64,000 bases of DNA, from the NCBI GenBank assembly GCA_009103225.1, contig RHPI01002048.1, positions 409,357-473,356 of the forward strand, written 5' to 3'. A program made the translations under genes and the position numbers. Position 1 is the stretch's first letter; every line of letters begins with the position of its first letter. The notes beneath the pieces were generated by a model that saw only the letters and a program-made list of their open reading frames with translations, was not told where the DNA came from and ran no database searches. Positions 22,872-35,966 of the stretch are shown in pieces. The stretch comes from Chlorokybus atmophyticus. Lineage: Eukaryota > Streptophyta > Chlorokybophyceae > Chlorokybales > Chlorokybaceae.

Positions 22872-24116
22872 TCCCTCTTTCAAAGAGCAGGTGCTCTTAT
22901 TTCGAGGTAAGAGCACCTCAATATAAGAGCGCAATGGGCTCGCATAAACGTGGCTCTTATATCGAGGGTAGACTGTACATGTATAGAAGTGCAAGCCAGG
23001 TGTGGAAAAACGTCCATAGTACGGGTGCGTCTTTGCTATTTTGCGCGCCGTTAGCGCGGCTTGTAGGCCACCTCGCAGCCCTAGGGTTGTACGGTACAAC
23101 TGGTCACCTGGTGCGACTGGGCGCCATAAATGGTTGCCAATCACCCTGGTGCGGACTTCCGCAACTCATAAACCAGGGTCAATGCGCGCCATCGTATGGC
23201 GCGTATTTTTGGCTTTGTGGAACTCTAGTTCCGAACTGCTTGCCGCCGTGTATGTACAGTGCTGCTGCTCACCCTTGGTGACGACAAATAAGACGGCCAC
23301 TGTCAGCAGGCCGGTGTTGTTGAAGCCGTTTTAGCCTCATTTAAAGTGAATCTGTGCACCGATCATGCTGATCAGCCGGCAGCCACGAACAACTTGAGCT
23401 GAGCCCTCTTCATTGACATTACGACCACAACCATAACCTCAACACATCCGCTACAGCGAATGTGGACATTGCTAACATGCACGATTGCCTGTCCTGCCCA
23501 CCTTAAGGGGTATGAAGATGATGAGGCAACCCATCATGACCATGTTTGACGGCGCTCAGTGCACAGGGAGGGGCAATTAATGATGTGTACGTGCATTGGG
23601 TCACAGATGCCGAAGTCTATATAATACACATATTATAGTAGCGCATAGATCTTACATACATTGCATATGAGCACGCACTAGGCCTACCACGCCTAAGCCG
23701 ACTTACTGCAAAGGCCATGACCACGAGCATGCAAAGCACCAGGCATAATGTCAGCATGGACTCTCAGAGCTCGTATTCCGCCATCATAACGCTTAACAAA
23801 AGAGAATACACTTCTTTTCCAGCTGGTTGCGGTAGCTAGCGTGCGACTTGCATGGAGAGCTTAAGAACTTTACTTGCGCCTTTGCCACAGAGCCGTCCAT
23901 GCACACAATGTCAGCAAAAGCAGTAGTTTGTTTTCGTCGCCAGGCGGCCGCCAATCTCCGGAGACCAGTATCCGTAGTCAGTCATCTGTAAATCCCGTGC
24001 AGTGCACACCTCGCTGCATCGACAGTGAAGGTCACTGTTCGGCGATGTTGTCGCTATCAGAAGCGGCTCCTCTCAAATACGGCGAAAGCTATCACTGTTC
24101 ATTGAACTGTTTTTAT

Positions 24117-24277
24117 TAATGGCAAGCTCACACAGATTGATTGTAATTTGTTGCGAGTTTGATGCATATTGTAATGATAAGCTATCACCCATCAATGAAC
24201 AGTGTTCATTGGTGGCAAGCTCACATCAATTTATTGTAATTTGGTGCGAGTTTGATGCATATTGTTATGATAAGGCA
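24117..24277. repeat. Two-copy direct repeat (about 91-bp period)
   Basis: The copies at about 24117 and 24208 share 'ggcaagctcaca' and 'gcgagtttgatgcatattgt', with scattered differences. Confidence 0.85.
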
Positions 24278-26493
24278 TGCAGGGATAACCACACTGATGC
24301 GGAATGTTATTGATATGTGTATGCATACATGCATATGCATGCAACGGTTGCGGGTGAGGCTTACATGATTAAAGTCAAGAATATATTATATATATGATCT
24401 TTTACTCGTATAATTGAGAATGCATAAGTGTCGAGATGCTGTATAACATGTCAATGCTTACCGTCTCAACATAGCAAATAGTTTGTATCCTGACCTATAT
24501 ACATGAATATGATACAAGCTGATGACTTTGAAAAGTCGTGCTCACACCTCTTTTACATGTAGACCAACCTTGCGGATAATTGACAAATAATGTTTTTTGC
24601 AGCATGCATTTTTTGCAGTCAGTGAGAAAATGAGGAAAAACGCGCGTGGCGGCGAAATAAGCCTGGTAGTGGTATCGTATCAAAATTGAAAATGTGGTTT
24701 GCTTATTGGTATGTCACTTTTTGTCTCACCATTTTTCATGCCCCATTCACACTTTTGCCCCCTATCTTAAACCTTAAATGTCCCGGAACTGGATGTTGGC
24801 CTTCATGTGTTAAGAGTATGAGGTGAAGATATACAACCCTGATTGAAAATTTGAATCTTTGGTTCGAATATGTAAGGATCACGTGTAAGCTTATACGGTG
24901 TTCAGAAGCACCAACCAAGTGGATTCACATATAAGTTGTAATTGAATTTAACAACACGTCACACAGAAGCATGCATGTATATTAAGTTCATGTACGCACA
25001 AACTTGTGGACGCACCCACCCACAGAGAGTGCTTGACCATAACTGTTACGTCTGAAGTATTGGCGTAAGTCACTCTCATGCCTTTACTTATATAATAAGT
25101 AGGAAGGACCAAGTGAGGACTTCATATAGTCGTGATGTGTGTAGCAGCGGTATACTAGCTCATGAAGTCAGGAACTATGCACTTAGTGTACAAGGACCCA
25201 ACATCTACACAAGGCACCAATACCAATAAGTACAGGATTGGTAAATGTCAATGCGCAGTGTCGTAAGCGAGTAAGTGTGCTGCATGTGTTGGTGTCCGAG
25301 ATTGGACAAGGTCAGCCTGTGCTGACAGGTCAAGGCATAGTTGGCGAGGCCTTGTTAGCCTCGGACATCGTATGTTTCAGGTCGGGAGAGCAGAAGAGAC
25401 TATAAAGGTATGACTATCGTCTTGTGATAGCAATCGGTCACTGATTTTTCAAGACCAATTGTGTCGGGGATGCCTAGGTGAAGCTGTTGAAATAGTTCTC
25501 CCCGTTTACTCCCTTATGGGTTGTGGCTGGTTACAAGGCGTGTTAGGTTTAACTGCTTGTGCATAAATTACTTTTCGTGACCCTCACTAGCAATTGAGTG
25601 AGAGGTCAACATGACAATAACAAGAAGTTTATTTTACATTGCAACCACGGTATTACCAACGTGCCTCCAAATATACAGACGACAAGATGACAAAACTGAT
25701 ACAATGATATTATTACATGGAGCTCATTGGTATATGCATTTTGGCTGCATAAAAGGCTCTGTGTAACATGGACGTAAACAATTTACGGTTGTATAACCCT
25801 TAACAACAGGCCCCGATATCTGCTTAATTAGCACAATAATGATAGTTGTTCCTGTCTATTGTATTAAGCTGTTAAGTTCCTTGAATAGAGCTTTCGTCAC
25901 CATGATGTTGATAAATGTAACATACTATAGCATAATTTAAATTCGTGGTGTATACAATTTCACATGTTAAGTGTGGCTGCAAAACAATACTTTATATCGT
26001 GTATAATGCAATAGACTTATGCAATGCTCAGACGCTTGTATCTACAACTCTACAACATTAATCAAATAAGCTATCAAACCGGTCCCGTGGTTTATGCGGA
26101 AGTTTCACAATCCAATGTGTGAGAACAGCCCACAAGTCATCTCACCTAACTTCTCTTCACTACTATGAAAGCTGCTTAGCGGTACTAGATGTTGTTCCGG
26201 GCGTAAGATGATAACCCACACATCGAAGTACCGCATGATGCATACCTGGAAAGAGGCTTGTGTTGCAGGTTGCCAATGCTCATTGCATAGAACATGCAAC
26301 ACGCGAAGGTGGCCTTTCGAATACAGACAACTACTCGCAATCAATGGTTAATGCTGCCCTATGCGCGAGCAATGTATACTCCAACAATTGTCAACACTTG
26401 TCAACGGCGCTATGCTTTACCCAACACTGAACACCAACACTGACCAATAACACACCTATGGCCACCAATGTCACCAACCCATGAATCGCTCAC

Positions 26494-27926
26494 TCATTCC
26501 AGCTTCTGCGCCTTGCAGATTGGCCGGAGTGCAGCATGGATGCGGCTGCAAGCCTGGTAGATGCAGAGGCCCGGCACAACAATCCAGATGAAGTTCATGA
26601 AGACAAAATAGAACCAGAAGTACAGGAAGCCTGGCGCAATGTGCTCCAGACCCTCCAATACGCAGGTTGCATAGTACAGGATGTCACCGTAGATCTGGCC
26701 CGCGGAGACCAAAATCTGCAGTGTGTACCGCCACGGCAGGTTGTGCATCATTGCATACCTGTGGAGACAGCCAGTCAAGACAACCAATTATGCAAGTGCA
26801 TGTACATGCTGCGCATGCGCGTGTAGTACCATACGAGCACACATACGCGCATGCACACAAGCACCCACACTTGTGCAACATAATTCATCACGACTTACGC
26901 AACAGCAAGGCAGGCAGGGCCTTCAACAAAGGCAGTAAAAGCCTCCATGCTCACAACAAAGGAATCGCGAGTGGCATATCTGGAGTCTCCCTTAGCATAC
27001 TCCTTCCCTGCAACACGCAGAGGGTCAGCCAGTGAACTCCAATCTGCGAGTCACTGCTCTCAACAACAATATAGGTAAGCACTTACAGACTTCAGAGAAG
27101 AACTCTGGCCTGGGGTCCTTGTAAAACTCCGGCCGCAGGACAAATGCGCCCTCGAGGAAGATGTGTATGAGTCCACTCACAATCATCCACGACAACACAG
27201 CCCGATCAGCTCCATAAAAGTGCTTCACTTGGCCTGCACATGCACGACATTGTTTACCATCGGTTATGCCTGAGAGCTTGTGCGTCTGCACTTTGTAGTG
27301 TGTGCGTGTATGCACAGAAGTGCTTGTGCATGCATGTATATATGAGCGCCTACAACATGCGTGCCTGAAGTATACACATGGGTGACTGCGCTGTATTCTG
27401 ACTTCAATGCTTGCCACCAGCTTCTAACGCAACAGTTTGTCAATCCTGTGTTGCGTACCAGAAAGTGTCCACACCGAAGAGAAAACGATGCCGACAGTGA
27501 CAAAGAAGATGGCGAGCATGAGAGGGAGCGGCATCATGCTGGGGACGAAGCCCGGTAGCTCCAGAGACGCCGGATGGTAAGGGTGCACCACGGCGTTGCT
27601 GCTTGCGTGCAATGAGACAGTATAAGTGTGAGTGTGAACTGCGAATAACATTGCAATAGCACCAGTCAGACAAAGAAGACCATCATTCATACAGGCATTT
27701 GTTGGGAGCTCGTTTGCACATAGTGTCCATGGTTGAATGACAAAAACAGCTAATGCTCTTTGTTCTGTCCGTGCTTTCGTAATGCATATAGAACTATACG
27801 ATCACTGGTCCTCATTCGCATATAACACGACGATGGGCAAGCTAAGCAATGACAAGTCAAGGCAAGGCAAAGCAGCAGTAGAACAACTTACGTGATGTTG
27901 GCGGCGGCTTCCATGACGACGCCCAT
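26494..27926 (-). CDS. EBP: Sterol C8-C7 isomerase (emopamil-binding protein, EBP/HYD1)
   Basis: Five minus-strand exons: 27892-27926, 27459-27598, 27087-27233, 26899-27007 and 26494-26758. They encode 231 residues, the normal length for EBP. It is an EXPERA-fold membrane protein with hydrophobic segments near residues 30-50 ('LPLMLAIFFVTVGIVFSSV'), 70-90, 120-150 and 185-205. The active-site region 'GLIHIFLEGAF' keeps the conserved His and Glu. The family motif 'VWKEYAKGDSRY' and the 'NLPWRYTLQILVSAGQIYGD' stretch are present. The enzyme shifts the sterol ring double bond from C8 to C7 in the ER during phytosterol or ergosterol-type synthesis. The first exon codes for only 11 residues, and the start MGVVMEAAANIT is the only ATG that fits the phase. 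Confidence 0.95.
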
Positions 27927-30900
27927 GGTTAGCTACTTGCTGCTGCAAGCTGCACCCCCAAGCAGCAGGCAGCTCGCCGCCTAGCACTAGCACCCAACGG
28001 CCGCTTTACACAAATACAGTGTTCTACGGATAAGCACTACAACCAATTCACAATTCAAGGCACAGCGTTCTGTGCTGGACTTCCCCTATCTAACTCCACC
28101 TGACGTCAGAAGACACAGACACAAAGTGCGTAGTGCAGCAGGCCACTGATCATTTGAGAGTCAATAGCTGTCAATGACTTGGTCAACAGCTTCACTGTGC
28201 CTGGTCCGTAACACGTAAGTATGCTGCCGCAAGCTCGCGATCTTCTAGGCAAATGGCTAGCCCGGCGGCCACGACAGCAGGGGCGTCGCCGCCGCAACGC
28301 ACGTGGGAAGGAACAGACCTCTCAGCTATCCGCTGCTATCGGCTTCTTGACGATGAATTTATTGCCAGCTGGCAGCTAGCTTTAGTAGGCAGCTCTCATG
28401 TGAACACTGAAAGGGGTGTTGAAGGACCAGTATGAATGGGGTCTGCTTAATGACTTATGAAACGCCAACCGGCGGTGACTCATCAATTAAACGCGACTTG
28501 TTGCGAGGGCAGGTCGTTGAAGCTGTTTTCCGCGGCCGCCTATGTGAATCTCTTTGGAAAACTGGATCACGCGCTGATGTACGGATACGGGTCTCTTGAC
28601 TTGTACCGTACACAAATTGACGTATAACCAAGTGGCACAGACTCTCCTCAGGACTACGGGCCAACACGACACTGTCGGCACTTCTGATTGCTTAACGATT
28701 TATGCCATATATGTAATGCACTTATATACGTAAGATGACACAATACCATGATTAAAGTCTGCATTGCGCCCTACTTCATGCGCGCATGTGCATGCATGTG
28801 ATAGTGACTTGAGCATGTGGCTTCAAATATTTGTTTAGTTGAACTCACTATTTTCAGATTATATCTCATTTATACATTGTATATATAAAAATGAACAAAA
28901 GAGTTGACATTGGCTTAAACACATATACGAGAATTCTCATTTTAAGTAATTGTTTGCGATTTGTGCATTACATACAATATGTTTATGTAATATATTGCAG
29001 CAAAGCGTAAATCAACACACGCGAACAGAGGCAGCTTGTTTGCATAAGCATCTGATTTTTATATGGATACAAATAAAGCTAGAACCCTCAACGCTTCAAT
29101 TGTTAGCTGATTGAAGCCAGATGAATTTACGTGAACAAAGTTTGCCAAGTTTTATACTTATGACGGCGCATGAGTCATGATTTTAATAAGAACTTAAACA
29201 CCATAATCATGATGCGCATAACAACACTGTTATCATTCACATATAGTATATATGTCTATATACCATATTCATGTATGTGTACAAGAATTCTTCAATATAG
29301 AAGCATGACACCGTGTGTATTAAGAAAGGTCGAGTGAGTGGTCGAATCAGAAAGAAGTCACCATACTACAAGTACACCCATACAAATGAAAGATAATCGG
29401 ACCTGTATGATGCACACGTAGACCAGTGCAGTGGGGGAACCAATTGTAATTTGCTGTGTAGATGATACTGTATCATACAGTGTGATGATAACACTATTAA
29501 TAAATTATATTGTGTCATATAGTCAATCACATCTTGACATCAAGCACATAATTAGGTTGTGCCTTAAATCCTTGTGCTGTAAGTTTGTCAAAGTGTTTAT
29601 CAAGCATGTCGTCTGCTGCTGTGCACAATGGATGTGGCGGAGTTGGCCGCGTGTTTGACACTATACGATATGCATACCGCAACCATCTTTGTCATAATGC
29701 TGTAAGGCTTGTGCTTGCATATTGCAAAGGCTGTGACGGTTTTTGAAAACGTTGTGCATGCTCGTTGACACTGGCATCTGTGCACTTAAACGCTGTTTGT
29801 ACATAGAGTAGTTGAGGTTGCGGGCTTGCATCATGCGCATGCTAGCGTATATGGCACGCTCGCGCATAGTGCCAATAGCATGGTTCACTGCACGTCCGAC
29901 ATCACAAGCCAACAAAAAGCGTGCGTGCGTGCGTGTGCGTGTGTCACACAGCTTGTGTATTGCATAAATATTACACAAACGATGTCAACTGATGTGACAT
30001 CAAACAACCAATACATTGATGCCTTTCACCCGCATACAGCATGGCGCGTGTGCGTGCTATGTTGACTTTATTATAGCGTATGCTATGAACATTTTTTGTA
30101 TTGTCAACATATGTAAGATTACAACTAAAGCAAATGCAACATGCACTGTGCGTCATATAATGGTAATTCATGTACAAGTACATAACCTTATTACCATTCT
30201 GATGAGTGCAGGCTAATAATAAATTCAATGACGATGGCACGGCAGGGGCTTAACGTGATTGACATGTATGCATGCATGTGCATGACAAAAATTGAAGCTA
30301 CACCATAATAATGATGCTTAACACAACTACTTTATCCAACCAATTATAACGTTTATGTGGCGAGGCTGCATAAACGTTATGTTCTCCGAGCTAAGGTAGC
30401 GAGTTTTGCTACCGTGGCCTGTATTTACGGTGTCAATGGTACACCAGAATACATATGATACATCAACTGGCTGACAATCAGCAAGGCCAAGTGAATGGGA
30501 CACAAGAACTTGCTTTCCAATTACAAATAGGTGCACAAGGTACAACCAAAGCATTTCAGCCAACAATAGGCAAACAACACAATGTAGGGGGCGGGGGCAC
30601 AATGCTAGCATTGAGTGCATGAGCTAGACCAAAGGCAGGAGAGAGTAGAGAGCAGGCAAGGCAGCAACAAGGGTGAAAGATAACCTACCAGCACCGCGCA
30701 TACAGCGGGAGGGAGTAGTCATCCTTGCTGCTGCTGTGCCTGCCATTGTGAACGCCAACTAACAGAGCTCGTGTGGGCAGGTAATGCACTGCTAGTATGC
30801 ATGTATGCATGCCTGAAGGGGAGGTCTAGACTAGTGTAGTGTAGTGAGGTTGGAACAAACAGTTTTTGTAGCCCGGTGGTTGTGTTATAATGTGCTTGCA

Positions 30901-31298
30901 TGCTTTTTGGCATGTTGTGACTGATGTCAAGCATGTATACAACTGCTAGCAGCATATCCTGTACATGATATGAACCAATACAGCCTGCATTGATGTCATA
31001 ACGTTGTGAGTGCACAAGTCCACCTCGCTGATAAGGATGGATTGATTGGCTTGTTGGTAAATATGCATATCGACAGAGGTGCCTCATTTCTGCTTTCCTA
31101 ATAATCAGCATGGTTGCTTGGAACTTCACATGATGTTGGCAGGTGATGCATTCCGAAAACATCCCGCGACATTGTGTTTCCCACGTCTTTGGATTGTTGT
31201 TGTTCACGTGCCGGTGCATGCCGTGCATTTGGATACTGTTCTTGAGCTTAAGGAACACTGATGCCTTATGTGCACCATCCCAGCTGCAGAAGCATGTG
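27927..31298. other. Intergenic, mostly AT-rich
   Basis: 3.4 kb without a supportable gene. A 60-codon plus-strand frame at 28253-28435 starts MASPAATTAG and might be a first exon divergent from EBP, but nothing downstream continues it. Bases 28700-30650 are AT-rich with only short frames. Confidence 0.6.
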
Positions 31299-34200
31299 CT
31301 ACCACCTGCTCAACCATGTGCGGCACTTGGTGCTCTTGCACTTGCACAGCACACCTTGGGCCGGCCGGGCCTCACTCTCTTGACTCGCATCACCCACATC
31401 GCTCTCACCTGGTTTGTACCAGCAGTAGTCGTATGTGAGCTCGGTGCCCGCCCTTATGTCGCGCTTGGCGAAGAAGCCTATCCTGTGCAGGTCCATATCG
31501 GCCGTCTCCACCAGCACGTTGTAGACGCTGAGGTTGGCGTCGCAGCTGTGATTGATGAAGCGGGCCATGTTGCCGCAGTGCGTCGGGTCCACTACATACT
31601 TGCACTCCTGCGCAGCATTGCTCCCTCCTCCACCTTCACTCTTCTCTTGGGAACCGTCGATGTCGAACAGCATGCTGCAGCCATTGCTGATACAAGTCAG
31701 CGCGCGCATCGATTGAGCAGTGGGTGTTCGCCCACACAAACAACCTTTATGCTTACAGGACTCCCTCCCTTTCGTACTGCTCGCCCCGCTTCACGGCCTC
31801 GTCGTGACTGATCACCTCTCCAACGTACTCAACCACGAATGTTCCACTGCATGGTGTGTTGAAAGCAATGTGTATCCATTGCAGTGCAATTGCAAGCTAC
31901 TGATGGGTTACCGTTCAATGTCTTGAGTCGTCCGCAAGCCCCACCCGCAATCAGGAGTCTTGAACACCTCAAGCTGCAGTTGTATGCCCAACTGTACGAC
32001 TCTGTTTGGGCAGCTGCTGTTGCATGCGCAGTTGTCATTGCACTCGGCTATCAAGTCCTGGCCAGGGGGAACTTGCACCTGCCAGCTCTTGTTGTTGTTG
32101 TTGTTGTTGTTGTTGTGTTGCACTCATCCATGCCACATCTAGTCATGTAACAACGGGTTACCCTTTTGGCTCGATTGTATGCCAAACGGCCTGCCATCGG
32201 CAAGGGCTCCAATTCGACAGCAGCAGATTTGTGACGCTTCTCGAGCAGCGATTCCATTATATACATGGAATCCCGTTCGTCGGCGCCATTGACTATATGG
32301 TGCTGCGTACACACAATCACTTATACAGCCAGGCAGATCCTCAAGGCGAACACAATGAAATGCAAACGGCACCTTATAATGTGAGCATGTGTGCTGCAGA
32401 TAGGAGCCGCACTGTCTCTGACAACACGTACAGCCGGTCGCAGGTTTCAAGTTCTCTGCGCATTGCAACAGCACGAAGAGTCGCTGCTTGTAATGATCAC
32501 GACATACAAAGACACATACGCCTAGCTTGTTTGACAACATACCAGTGGTAACACCACTGGAGGGATGGTACCGTCTTTCCTTAATGTACAAGAAAGGGGG
32601 CATTGGCTCGTTATCCACAAAATTGATGCAGCGAATGGGCACTCGTTCCTGGCCATTGCTCAGATCTTCCGAAAGAACCAGTCCAGCATGCAAGCCTGTA
32701 AGTTGTGCATGAGATGCTGTCAGGATCATGCCCGGATCAGACCTTCCCATGACAGGCATCCTTGTCACAGACAGTACTCACTTGATGGCACGCATGAAGC
32801 AGTAACTTGAGCTGATGTGAGTGCGTTCGCACTGTCAACAAACCCCTGAACCAACGCAAACGACGTTATGGACGCACTGCAGCGGATTGAGTTTGCTTTG
32901 GTACCACTGACGCACAATACACCACACTTACACAGCGCTTTGAGCCTTGGTGCCGTTCTCCCTCAGCATGTGAGCTTGTGAGTTGCGAGTCGCACACGCT
33001 CTTTGCTTGTTCGTAACAGTCCTCCTTTATAGCTTGACCCAACTGCTGATGCAGTTTGCTCGCAGCCACCAATGGTGTCCCTGCTGCAACAAATGCAACA
33101 ACAACATTCAATGCGTAAAGACACGCATGCATGCATGCAGCAAATACAAATAGTGCTTGATCTCAACAACATATGTCCTAGTGGCTACCTTGACACTTCA
33201 ATGGTGGAATGCCTGTTTTTCCATTCCGCAGAGCTCGAATCGACTCCGCTTTCAATGCGCGCGCAATGTCCAAAGCACTTCTCGTTTTGCTCTGCTGCTT
33301 GAGGCACTTCCCGCACCGCACTGTTGGGTGTTTCTGCGCTCGGCCCTCAAGCGCGTCCACACAAAGACACGGCCAATGCCATATCGATCGGCATTTTGTC
33401 ACGTTGCAACACGTCACGTACGCATTGTTCTTTCCGCTGCAGCTCTCCCTGCTGCACTGTTGGGATTGCACATGAGACCATGATGCAAGCTCCCCAACAC
33501 ACAACAACATCGCACCTTGTATCCATTGCGTTGGGCGATCTTTATGACAGAGGCGAGCTTACGGTAAGCTGCACGTGTGACATCCTTTGAAGCTGCGGTC
33601 AGCTGGTTTCCGCCCGCCATGCTGGCGCACAAGTAGTGCACCTTTCTGTTGGAGTCGCAAGCACATTTCAGCACAGCACAAGTGTGCGCAAAGCAACATG
33701 GTGACCAACTTGTACTCACCCGGCAGCAAGGCCATCTTCACACAAGCAGTATAGCTCTGGTTTGCTGCAGCAAGTGGATATCCACGGAAAGAGCATGGCC
33801 GACTCATCCTGATTGTCGTCCCAGTTGGCTTCCGGCGGCAAATCGCCTTTGACTCCGCACAGCTCGCAAACAGACATCGGTGGCCTGAGATTACAACGTT
33901 GCTTGATGTACCACCCAACCACATACACAAAGCCATTGTTGGACTGCTGGCATTACTGTTCTGTGGTCGTCGCGGCAGTCCTTGAAGCATAGCCTTCAGC
34001 TCGCTTTGCAAGCACTCTGTGCTTGGTATGGACGGACGCACTTGCGGTAGTGGTTGTGCTGTTGTTGGGGTAGACAGTGACAGCTGTGCTCCTGACCGAA
34101 ATATCAGTGCATAATAGTGTTGCATGCTGCTGTTGCTGATGGGTTGGCAAGGCGCGTTTGGCTGATGATGGTGTTGTTGTTCGCTCTGGCTTTGGTGATA

Positions 34201-34619
34201 TAGCAGATTGAGGAGGGGAAGGCATCTATGCGTACAAGTAAACTGGTCATGCTGCTGCTTTGCAACTATAAGAGCGCACACACAAACGCACTCACAAAAG
34301 TGTCCCTCCGTGTGTGCGCATGTGCACCCACACACGCAGGGATTGAGCGTGCGCATGAGTCTTGCTCTTTCACCTGCGTGGTGCTGATACCAAGGCAAGG
34401 GCGCTTTACGAGCTCTTGTCTGGCGTGTTCGCTCTCGGACTCGGAGTCGCTGGAAATCTCAATGGCGCACGCAGCCTGCGTGCCTCCCAACCGCAATGCC
34501 ACGCTAGTTTGGTGCTGCTGTTGGTTGTCATCGTCATTATCATCGCTGTCGTCCTCCTCTGAGCTTGTGTCAATGGTGAGGTCCACCCAGACCTGCGCCC
34601 CCGAAGTTTGTGCGGCCAT
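31299..34619 (-). CDS. SET-domain histone lysine methyltransferase (SUV39-type) with extended-PHD-like module
   Basis: Thirteen minus-strand exons close in phase: 34374-34619, 33957-34225, 33720-33884, 33516-33645, 33189-33456, 32932-33083, 32782-32845, 32543-32695, 32327-32455, 32162-32292, 31912-32078, 31757-31846 and 31299-31674 (779 residues). Residues 10-28 ('VWVDLTIDTSSEEDD') and 51-64 ('CAIEISSDSESESE') look like SUMO-interaction motifs. Residues about 172-330 carry spaced Cys/His pairs: CELC, CCSKPELYC, 'VHYLCAS', CCNVTKC, 'WHWPCLC' and 'RCGKC', resembling an extended PHD finger. Pre-SET Cys clusters are 'GCTCCQRQCG' and 'ECNDNCACNSSC'. SET motifs 'FINHSCDANL' and 'LTYDYCW' and post-SET 'CKCKSTKC' are intact. 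H3K9 methylation is the likely activity by family. The exons at 32162-32455 are the least certain. Confidence 0.88.
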
Positions 34620-35966
34620 CTTGTGTCACAGCACACTCCTCCTTGCTTGCGCCAGTCTCAGCATTGTGTCACCACAACCTGTGCAATGCATGCACTTGAT
34701 AATGCAGCAGCAGAAACAGCAGCAACGGCTGCTTGGAACATGCAAATGCGGCACCGACAAGTTTGGCAATGCACGCACTGCACACAGTTGCAAGGTACCT
34801 AGCGCAACGCCATATGTGAGGTATGGCAGATGAAGCGCACACGTGCTCAAGCATACCTTCAGCTCAACTCATCACGCACTCAGGCTTGAGAGCTTGATCT
34901 TGAGCCAGGCAGAGCTGGCGTATGCTGCACGCTGCCAATGCGCCTGCTTGCGGCAGACAGCCACATAGGAGGAGTCAGTCAGACAGGGACGCCACTACCG
35001 CCACCCAAGGACAAAAGGGCGGGAATACTACTCTCTCACTCTTCTCGCCAGAGCTTCTGTGAGCGGGCCGAAGTGCCTCCCCTGCCGCAAGTGTGCCCGT
35101 CCAGTAAGCTGCTAGAGGTGGCGGCCGCCCCCCACCGCTCCAGACCCGTCCTCCTCCCCCTGGTCCGCCTCCGCCGCCGCCGCCGCTCCGTCCCCGCTTC
35201 CCTGCCTTTGAAGCAGACAAAAGCGACACGAGATTGCCGCGCCTTCGAAGCTTAACGGGCCGCATTCTTGCGGCTGTCCCGCACCTTGAGAGAAGACTTG
35301 TCCATGTGACTTACTGCGAACCAGTTGTTTGGGCTGGCACTGCTGATGCTGAGGATCAGGTTGATGGTTGTGCTTTGTTACTTCCTTGTCGGTCAGCGAC
35401 AAGGGGTGAATAACTTGTTCAAGATAAGCAGGTAAGCAGAAACAACATGTCGTACATGTGAGTTGGATGCGAGTTGAACCATGATAACAGATGTTGACGA
35501 TGAAGCCTCAAGCAAGGCAGATGACGCAGCTTCCGCAAACCTTATACTCCTGCTGTTGCAGTGCGGGCAAGTAAATCTTCGCCATTGCCCGTCGAGTGGA
35601 GGTGCATAAGCTTTGCTGGGAGTTGCGTTGTTCCACCCAGGTTTGGCATGAGTGGCAGACAGTGCTTCGGTGCCATTACTCAACAATGTGCGGATCATGT
35701 TTGCTGCAACAGTATGCAGGCTACCACACGAGGCTTGCCGCAGTTTCACTCACATTCACACACAAACAAGGAACAAGACAGAAATAGAACAGCTTGCTAA
35801 CTCACAGAAGCTAAGCCATCATTCGGCATGCACATTACAGAACTGCTCTGCACAGCCACAGTCTCATTACTATCATGCAGAAAGTCGCACCACAGCATGG
35901 GTACATGTGCACAGGTTGAGTACAGCTGTGCATGCCGACTCAAGGACACGTAGATAGGCAAGCTGG
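34620..35966. other. Gap between two minus-strand genes; possible unresolved gene
   Basis: GC-rich frames at 34938-35260 overlap on both strands. A minus-strand frame at 35393-35749 contains 'WRRFTCPHCNSRSI', and one at 35290-35400 ends in a strong donor-like site (gca|gtaagt near 35317). These could be exons of a small gene, but I could not connect them in phase. Confidence 0.3.

Larger units (their letters stand above)
19320..26493. other. Gene-poor, repeat-rich tract
   Basis: Seven kilobases without a supportable gene. The open frames are short, lack domains and overlap repeats. The tract holds the dispersed, tandem and inverted repeats listed separately. AT-rich segments with many 'ggtacct'-like words occur at 19630-19870, and 22560-22960 is peppered with 'taagag/ctctta' words. 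From 24300 to 26490 the DNA is AT-rich and featureless to me. Confidence 0.7.

Noticed and set aside
22865-23281. A 138-codon plus-strand frame in the repeat tract
   Set aside because: It runs through the GTTACG/taagag repeat area, shows no domain and has an overlapping frame of similar length on the other strand.
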